In this document: in pieces, positions 57,590 to 64,000 of the stretch
Position numbering within the stretch: the first letter of the stretch is position 1
Layout of the letters: the number at the start of each line of letters is the position of its first letter
Source of the DNA: Carya illinoinensis
Lineage: Eukaryota > Streptophyta > Magnoliopsida > Fagales > Juglandaceae
Direction of reading: 5' to 3'
Assembly (NCBI RefSeq): GCF_018687715.1
Contig: NC_056766.1
Span: 4,492,501-4,556,500, forward strand
Length of the DNA stretch: 64,000 nucleotides
Notes under the pieces: model-generated
Databases searched by the model: none
Told to the model about the DNA's origin: nothing
What the model saw: the letters and a program-made list of their open reading frames with translations, nothing else
Translations under genes and position numbers: made by a program

Positions 57590-58130
57590 CCGATGGGGGG
57601 TGTCTAGCTCTTGGTGATGGCAACGGCAGAAGAAGGGCAAAGCATAGACCTTTGGAAGAGTAGAAAGAGAGAACGACAAGAAATGAAGAAGGAAATCATG
57701 GGGGGAGAAGACTTATCCCTAGATGAAATGACGTATTAAATCAGTAATAAAACGCAAAGTTTTGTAAGTCCTGAAATGGCACAGTTTAATGTTAGCAAGT
57801 TGTTAAATAGTGTTGGGGGTAGAAGACATGTAGTGGATTAGAGGGTCAGTTTGGTCATTTTATATCATCGGTTTGTTAGAGAGGAGAACATGCGTACGTA
57901 GTGGAGAAAAAGAAAAGGGGAATTGATTTGGAATCTTGTATGAACCATTGTTATTTTCATGGAGGTTTTGGGTTGCCTCGAATCACCCCGTTATTATAGC
58001 TTTTGAAATACAAATATGATTACCCATTCATCTTCATCTCAGATCTACAATTCCTTCCTTATTCTCAAAATTACAACTAAGTTCCTTACAACTAAGTTCT
58101 GAAATAACTATAATTTAAGGGGGGAGATTC
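57166..58130 (+). other. Inserted segment of unknown origin with transit-peptide-like ORF
   Basis: WAK intron homology stops at about 57165 and resumes only at the signal peptide near 58250. In between, a plus-strand ORF from ATG 57287 (MAAPCRRPSPTNIAPLFLSA) is rich in Ser, Arg and Pro, with few acids, like a chloroplast transit peptide. It then runs into a (CT)n tract and ends at 57607. No downstream domain is recognised. The segment ends in a purine tract (AAGGGGGGAGATTC, 58117-58130) immediately before a TRIM-type LTR, so it may be cargo of an LTR element whose 5' end is lost. Confidence 0.4.
57515..57586. repeat. (CT)n microsatellite
   Basis: About 36 uninterrupted CT repeats within the transit-peptide-like ORF, where they would encode alternating Leu-Ser. 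Such tracts are commoner in 5' leaders than in coding exons. Confidence 0.97.
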
Positions 58131-58245
58131 TAATACCCCATTTGATAAGAATAACAGTAAATAGTGTATAGAATCTCACATTATTTGAGAACAAAAAGGT
58201 TTTGCTCATTATAATGATGTGGGCATTCCATTGGGGCGTTGCACA
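58131..58245 (+). mobile_element. TRIM-type LTR next to WAK signal peptide
   Basis: TAATACCCCATTTGATAAGA ... GTGTATAGAATCTCACATTA ... GGGGCGTTGCACA. It matches the TRIM LTRs at 35711 and 36002 in the shared core and follows a purine tract. It abuts the WAK signal-peptide coding sequence at the same point as the TRIM in the first-exon copy at 35-36 kb. Confidence 0.65.
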
Positions 58246-58367
58246 ACTGGAAATAGAAATCCAAACTTGGCTTGAGCTGTTGCTACCACTTCCACCGCCA
58301 CCATCGCAAAGAGTATTAGCATTCCAATCAATGGGATTAATTGCAAAAGCTTGGAGGCTAAGTCCAT
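58246..58367 (-). pseudogene. WAK signal-peptide remnant
   Basis: From ATG 58367 on the minus strand: MDLASKLLQLIPLIGMLILF, then AMVAVEVVATAQAK, a well-preserved secretion signal of a WAK first exon. The GUB_WAK domain that should follow is replaced by the TRIM LTR. It is the 5' end of the pseudogene whose kinase part is at 55874-57165. Confidence 0.88.
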
Positions 58368-59266
58368 GTTGAGAACTAAGATTTTTTCAAGACGATAATG
58401 TTCTCTTCTACTTTGTCTTCACAAGTGCTTAAAAGTGTCCTAGATAGCCCTTGGACACAATTCTTTATAATTTCTTTTTTAATCATATATATTTTTGAAA
58501 ACAAAAAACATAATTCTACATCTCGATTTAAAAAAAAAAAAAAAAAAAAACGGATACTTTCCATTTAACATAGAGTTGTAAAATAATTTTTGTCGTTACT
58601 TATATTACAAGCCATTAATTGGTAGCTTCATATGAAAAGAATACGATCTTACGTGTTGTACGTGATGAGTTGTCATTAACATCAAACGGCTTAAACTAAA
58701 CTGATAGAAATTAGAAAGTCGACCGATCGAGACCCATCAATTTCTATGTCATTCTCTTATTGCGAGCATGTGAGGGAGTCTACATTCAATGATATTACTC
58801 ATGCATGCCCCCATCGCCAATCTAGCTTGGGGCTGTTAGGAAATATGTTTTGAGAAAACTAAGAATTTTTTGGAGATGTTGTTTTAAGACGAAGACTAAT
58901 GGAAAAAGAAACATGATCTTTTTTTTTTCTTTCTAGAATTATAAATTCTTTCGTCACCAAACATGCACTAATATTTAAGTTACATTAATTAATCTACCCA
59001 TAATTCACAAATAAAAACTTAGAACACACATGATGAACGGACCCAACTCAAAGTGGACACCTAATTGAACAATACTGTGCTTGCTCACTCGTACATACAA
59101 AAGCTCCTAATAATACAAAGAAGACCATGAGAGAAAACTTTTAACGTACAAAAAGATCTATATATATTGAGAAAACTTGAACACTGCATGCAAAGAGACC
59201 GAAATCGGCCATCATCTGTTGACTTGGAGGAAGATGCTGGATGGTTGTGGCTTAAGGACTAATGGA
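58368..59266. other. WAK intergenic spacer
   Basis: Duplicate of the spacer at 36211-36866, with a poly-A run near 58530 and the shared phrase GGGGCTGTTAGGAAATATGT. Acts as 3' flank of one WAK unit and promoter side of the next. No gene recognised. Confidence 0.65.
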
Positions 59267-61758
59267 TTACCTGCCATCATCTGTTGATTTTAGTGCTTGA
59301 TTTCCCATACTATCAATGGTGCTACTTGTGGAAGAATAGCCAACGCCAACATCAATGCTTAAAGAGTGTGTTGATGCGCTAAGTAGATACTCACTCTTTT
59401 CTGTGTTGAGATTAGCTTCTTTCCCTACTTGTTTTCCCTGAACTCTCAGTCCATCTAGCTCCACCGCCAGCTTCTTCATAGTAGGCCTATCATCTCCTTT
59501 AACGCTTAGGCATCTTTTTGCAACATTAGCAACTTTCTTTAGTTCCTCGATATTACTTCCATTGTGAATGTTGTCATCAAGAACTTCTACTAAGCGATCC
59601 TCTTTCACTGTAGAAACAAAGTATGTTGCTAAATTTCTCTCACTTTCAGGCCTATCCAAAGAAATCACTTTCTTACCAGTCAATAACTCTGCTAATACAA
59701 CACCAAAACTGTAGACATCACTTCTTTCAGTTAGATGGCTAGTATGAAAGTATTCTGGTTCCAAGTATCCCAATGTTCCTTGCACCAAAGTAGTTAATTG
59801 TGTTTGATCCAGAGGAACGAGTCTTGAAGCTCCAAAGTCTGATACTTTTGCTATGTGATTATCATCCAAAAGTATATTTGCAGTTTTCACATCTCTATGT
59901 ATAATTGGCATAGAAGCTTCATAATGTAAGTAAGCGAGGGCACCGGCAGTTTCTGATGCTATTCTAAGATGTTTGTCCCATGAGAGTAAGGAACACTGAC
60001 TTTTATCATGAAGATGATCAGAAAGTGTCCCATTTGTGATAAATTCATAGACTAGCAAGGGCACTTCTATTTCCAAACAACAACCTAATAGTTTAACCAC
60101 ATTTCTATGGTTGATTTGTGTAAGTACAATCACCTCATTTATGAATTGTTCAATCTGGCTTTGATCCCCAATTTTGGACTTTTTAATCACAACCACTCTA
60201 TTATCCAACAATATTCCTTTATAAACAACACCATAGCCTCCTTGCCCAATGACTCTACTCTTGTTGTAATTGTCAGTTGCCTTCTCAAGTTTGTCAGTGC
60301 TAAAGACTTTTGTTGTCTCCATGGATCTTGTTTGATTTGGAAGTCTTTGCTGTAACATTAGGCCACCATTTTGTTGGAACCACTTCTCTTTGAGTTTAAT
60401 GAGCTTTCTTTTCTGTAGTAGCCAATAAAAAAGAACTTCCCACAAGGAGTGCTAAGAGGCCAATGCTAATACCTGTACATATTAAAACATGCATTTTGAT
60501 CAGTTCGAGAATTTCAAATTTCTTGTTTTGTCAATCCAATTGTATGTCTTATTATGTCACCAGATAGAACCACATATGTAACAACATCTTAAGATAAGTC
60601 AAACAAGATTTGAATTACATGCTAGCCAGTGGTCGGGAAAAAAGGGATAGAAATGATCAATTAGCTGCTGATTCCTAGTGGTGCATGTTGTTCCTATACT
60701 GTGTGTTGTATCTTACATTAATGTTGTACTGAGACTCATGATCTTGTACTCCTAGAGACTCATGACGCGGTTCATTGTTAGGATGAGTACTCTAGATAGG
60801 ATGTGCATTAATCTTCTTTTATATATACTTCATTGTTAGGAGCAAACTTATAAGTTTATATAGAAGACACTTAGAAGTTTATAAACTTATAAGTTTATAT
60901 AGAAGACACTTATAAGTTTTCCTAGTAATTAAACTTACGGCTAGCATCTGTATTTATTTTTTAATATTTTTTCGGTGTCAAAGAATATTTATTAGTCAAT
61001 ATATAAAAGAAACGAAGGGAAAAATTTGCTATCTATTAATATTCGGCTCTTTATTGATTTGGCTAACAAAGGGATCGAAAAAGGCCACGAGTACTAACAT
61101 TTGTTTGGCGAATAATTTTTGTTTTTATTGTTTTTAAAGAAGAGGGATAGTGTCCTAATTTGACTGATTGCATTGAGTACTTCCAAGTTCCAATGAAGGA
61201 ATACTATATACAAAAGAAAAACATGGGGGTTTACAAAAGGATTGATTTGGCCAAGGTATTATCATAAGAGTATATACTAATTGTATATACTATTGTAAAT
61301 TTGGGGCTTAACATAGTATTTATTACAAAAAATAAAATATCAATAATATTTACACATTTGGGTCAAGATGAGTTATACTTCTTACTAGAAAGTGGTCTCG
61401 AATTCCGACTTTTTTCAACCAAATGATTATTGGGAAAACAAGTAGTACTGATGAGATTGGATAGCCAAATCCTTAAATTTATGTAATTTGAAAATTAGAA
61501 ATTAAACAAACAATGAACAAAAAAGAGTTTAAAAGATTATAGTATGCACTAAATTATATTTAATTAGTTCTAATACATACGTACCGAGTCCAATAGGAAT
61601 AATTATAGATTGGCTTTCTAATTTAGCTCTGCAACCTGTTCCTGGTGGCATCATCCCATCTCCTTCGAACCCATGTCGACAAGTACATGTGTAATTTCCA
61701 TCAGTGTTGGTGCATGTTGCATTAGAATGGCAAGGTTTCCGAATGCACTCATCAATAT
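59267..61758 (-). pseudogene. Wall-associated kinase with EGF exon, frameshifted in the membrane segment
   Basis: EGF exon 61758-61585 is 174 bp, phase 1-1, encoding a calcium-binding EGF module ([16 protein letters not shown], six cysteines) and the linker IIIPIGLG. The kinase exon runs 60472-59267. The donor GTACGT and acceptor TGTACAG fit. Two bases are missing in the membrane segment (about 60428) relative to the paralogue at 38 kb, so splicing the exons puts the kinase out of frame. The kinase region is otherwise complete ([36 protein letters not shown]). The GUB_WAK first exon is not found before the window's end. Either a recent pseudogene or a locus using another start; I favour pseudogene. 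Confidence 0.8.
61585..61758 (-). CDS. EGF-Ca exon of the WAK gene
   Basis: Acceptor TTTCAG at 61759-61764 and donor G|GTACGT at 61585/61584. The 58-codon exon has DIDEC at its start, the calcium-binding EGF signature, and [17 protein letters not shown] with regular cysteines. Phase 1 at both ends matches the phase of the kinase exon. It encodes part of the extracellular stalk. Confidence 0.88.
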
Positions 61759-62460
61759 CTGAAACACACATGGAGACAGCTGCAAGCCGTCACAAGAATT
61801 ATATTATGGATGCAGCTAGCGGGCGCCCAATCTTTACAGCTGGGCGTACCGTTAGTAAAAAAACATTTTTTGTGATTTTTTTAAATATTTTTTAATATTC
61901 TTAATCATTAAAAAAATACAAAAAAATATAAAATTTCATTAATAATTACTTCCTTAATCATTAAATAAAAAATTTTTTAACAAAATAAAATTCACGAACA
62001 GTAAAATTGAGGGGCAAACTCATTGATCCATTTAGCATTTTCCTTTTATTATATGTAGAAATAATATATATATATATATATATATGAAAGAAATGATTTA
62101 TGTAGTCTCAGGAGTAAGGATGTGTGAGTCAATCTCGCACATTCTTTTAAAGGTCAATCTCGCACATTCTTTTAAAGGAAATGCTAGTTTGCCTCCCCAT
62201 TCTTACCGATTCATTTGACTGCTTAAAAAAAATAAAAAAATAAAAAAAAAAGGAAGAAGAAGAAGAAGAATAAGAATAAGAAAAAGAAAAAAGAAAGGAA
62301 AAAAAATTACATTAATAATTAAAGAAGTGATTTTTAATATATTAGTGTATTTTTTTATTTTTTAAAAATATTTAAATCTATTAAAAAATATAAAAAGAAA
62401 AAGAACAAAAAATAAATTTTAAAATATGCTAGGTGGTACTCCCAGCAATAACATGACCCT
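61759..62460. other. Noncoding stretch upstream of the EGF exon
   Basis: Contains a (TA)n run near 62050-62075, a repeated phrase CAATCTCGCACATTCTTTTA (twice near 62130-62178), and an A/G-rich run (GAAGAAGAAG type) near 62250-62310. No WAK first exon seen. Confidence 0.5.
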
Positions 62461-64000
62461 CACTACAACAAATTGGACTTTTTGCCATGGATTCTTTTTA
62501 CGCCATATAGATTGGTGACAATAAGTGAGCTATTGTCACAGAAATTAGTAGTGGGAGTAAAACTAGATTTTTTTCCATGAGATTATAGTAGTGGATAAGA
62601 ATTAGTGAGAACATATCTTTTGTAACGATATAATAATTTTTTTTCACGAGTTGTCTTCATGGAAGTCAAAACCGAGCATAAAATTATGGTTGTGATGGGT
62701 ATAAGCTTTTTCCCACGAGAAACTCATGTAATCGGGGCTACTGATTCTGGCCGCAAAAAGTAAATGTAATATCTTGGTCCCCGCCCCGCCCCCGCGAGAA
62801 TATCCTATTTGGGTAAAAGTATAGACGTATTTTTCGCCCCACCTACCGGCTCTGCAATTACCCCTGTCTTTCCCCTCCCACTCCCGAAGCCAATATCCCC
62901 CCGCCCCCCCCCCCCCCCCCCCCCCGCCCCCCCCCCGGCTCCCTTCGCCGCAGCAGCTGATCCGATCCCCACCTCCTCTTGGTCGCGCTACCACGAAATC
63001 TCCAACCCCTCCCTCGCATACCCAGTGCATCTCCCCCGTTGGTAGGGTAACCCATTTCCCCACCCTAACCTCTCCCCCCCGCGCAGCCCCGATTTCCCCA
63101 CCACCCTTTCGTGCAGCCCTGTTTCCACCAAGAACTATACTTCACGCATGGATTTGCTCTAAACCAGCGCCCACCCCGACACCCATTGTTTGTAAGTTAT
63201 CAATTTCTTCCCTAACCAATGTAATTTTCCACTGAATATCCAAAGTTACTTTTCCCATATATGTTGTTGCATTTTAGGCGTATTATAAATGAGATTATAC
63301 GCACTTTGTGGTAGTAATTTATTTCATGTAATTTTGCTGCATGGATTTTGCCCCGTGTTTTTTTCCCCTGATAATGTGCTGCGTAGTTTGGGTGATGATT
63401 ACTCTAGCATGCCTGATTTTCATTATTCCCTGCATGGATTTTGCGATTTTATTTCAATCTATTCTTGTACTGGTTTTGATTGTCCTTCATTCGTGTTTTT
63501 GAACATTTTTGTAGTAGCTTTGACTGAATTATACTGTCATGGATTCCCGACTAGTACCACTGGTTGTCATCTCTTGCTAGAGTAAGTGATTTTCACAAGA
63601 GCAAGCTTTTGAATACAACAGAGCATATAAATCAATTATATTTGGTTTTCTGTCTATATGGTTTTCTGTCTAATCACAGGGGATATTAGATGCTTTTAAC
63701 TTTGTGGACTCTCATAGAATCATGTTGGACACAACTGATACTTGCAATTTTGATTAAAAGCTCCTTTGTATACATGAGTAATTATTAGTTTTGTGGCTGT
63801 AAGCAATATAAGTAGGTATAACTTCTCCCATTTAGCCTCAACGCCCAAATGTTTATCCCAAAAACCAACAACAATACTTTAGATTTCGATTAAATCTCTG
63901 TCTGAGGATCTATTACATCAAGAGATGTTAAGGTCCCTTAGAAAAAATCCCACACATTGTTACTATATGATCAGTCCCAAAACCTGGACTGATTTTAACT
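62461..64000 (+). mobile_element. Probable 5' end of a second CACTA-type element (runs off the window)
   Basis: Starts CACTACAACAAATTGG, a CACTA-like terminus differing from that of the large element. Subterminal-looking sequence with GCCATGGATTCTTTTTACGC and related phrases follows. A GC-rich leader-like block (62770-63190) contains a poly-C run near 62900-62937. Similar GC-rich leaders lie just inside the 5' end of the large CACTA. The rest to the edge has no recognised coding region. The other end is outside the window, so the call rests on one terminus and layout. Confidence 0.45.

Noticed and set aside
62644..63063. Minus-strand glycine-rich ORF
   Set aside because: Produced by a poly-C/poly-G run in a GC-rich leader-like block; no start context or domain.

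Overview
The window looks like nuclear DNA of a woody eudicot. It is AT-rich, its recognisable genes have plant introns, and it holds plant-specific families: wall-associated kinases (WAK), tnp2/En-Spm CACTA transposases, copia and gypsy LTR retrotransposons, a BED-type hAT and a TRIM. One AT-rich MITE-like repeat reminds me of repeats common in Fagales such as walnut, hickory and oak; that placement is only a guess. Most of the window is mobile DNA of several ages. The only host gene family I recognise is WAK.

Layout. 1-1133 is the 3' end of a copia element (RNase H, then 3' LTR) lying against a decayed RNase H-like (RVT_3) sequence. 1.5-6.8 kb is AT-rich noncoding DNA with MITE-like repeats and a direct duplication. 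6812-24382 is one CACTA transposon of 17,571 bp with CACTACAAGAAAA termini, a perfect 3-bp target duplication (CTA) and subterminal AACGCTG-type repeats. It carries two uninterrupted spliced genes on the minus strand: a tnp2 transposase (3 exons, 1144 aa) and an En/Spm-type accessory protein (9 exons, 485 aa). In the second gene a 75-bp exon is tandemly duplicated. The putative long 5' intron holds a perfect 64-bp inverted repeat.

24.4-34.8 kb holds a deleted hAT transposase, a 2.75-kb copia element reduced to gag and protease but with both LTRs and a perfect duplication (ATATG), a large direct duplication, and a LINE/RNase H tail.

35-62 kb is a decayed tandem WAK cluster, all on the minus strand. 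It contains a broken first exon (35.0-36.2 kb), a kinase exon without ectodomain (36.9-38.1 kb), a kinase pseudogene (55.9-57.2 kb), a signal-peptide remnant (58.3 kb), and a kinase plus EGF exon with a frameshift in the membrane segment (59.3-61.8 kb). The cluster was split by a SIRE-like copia (from 38.7 kb) with an antisense coiled-coil reading frame, by a 9.1-kb gypsy nested in that copia's 3' LTR (41534-50619, duplication TATAT), by a 3.65-kb solo LTR (52218-55868, duplication TTGAT) with a hairpin-forming minisatellite, and by TRIM sequences just after the signal peptide in two paralogues. The right end, from 62461, appears to be the start of another CACTA-type element that runs off the window.

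The best candidates for something new are the apparently intact CACTA with its duplicated exon and intronic inverted repeat, the antisense frame in the copia, and the hairpin minisatellite. No RNA gene, CRISPR array or bacterial-type feature was seen.
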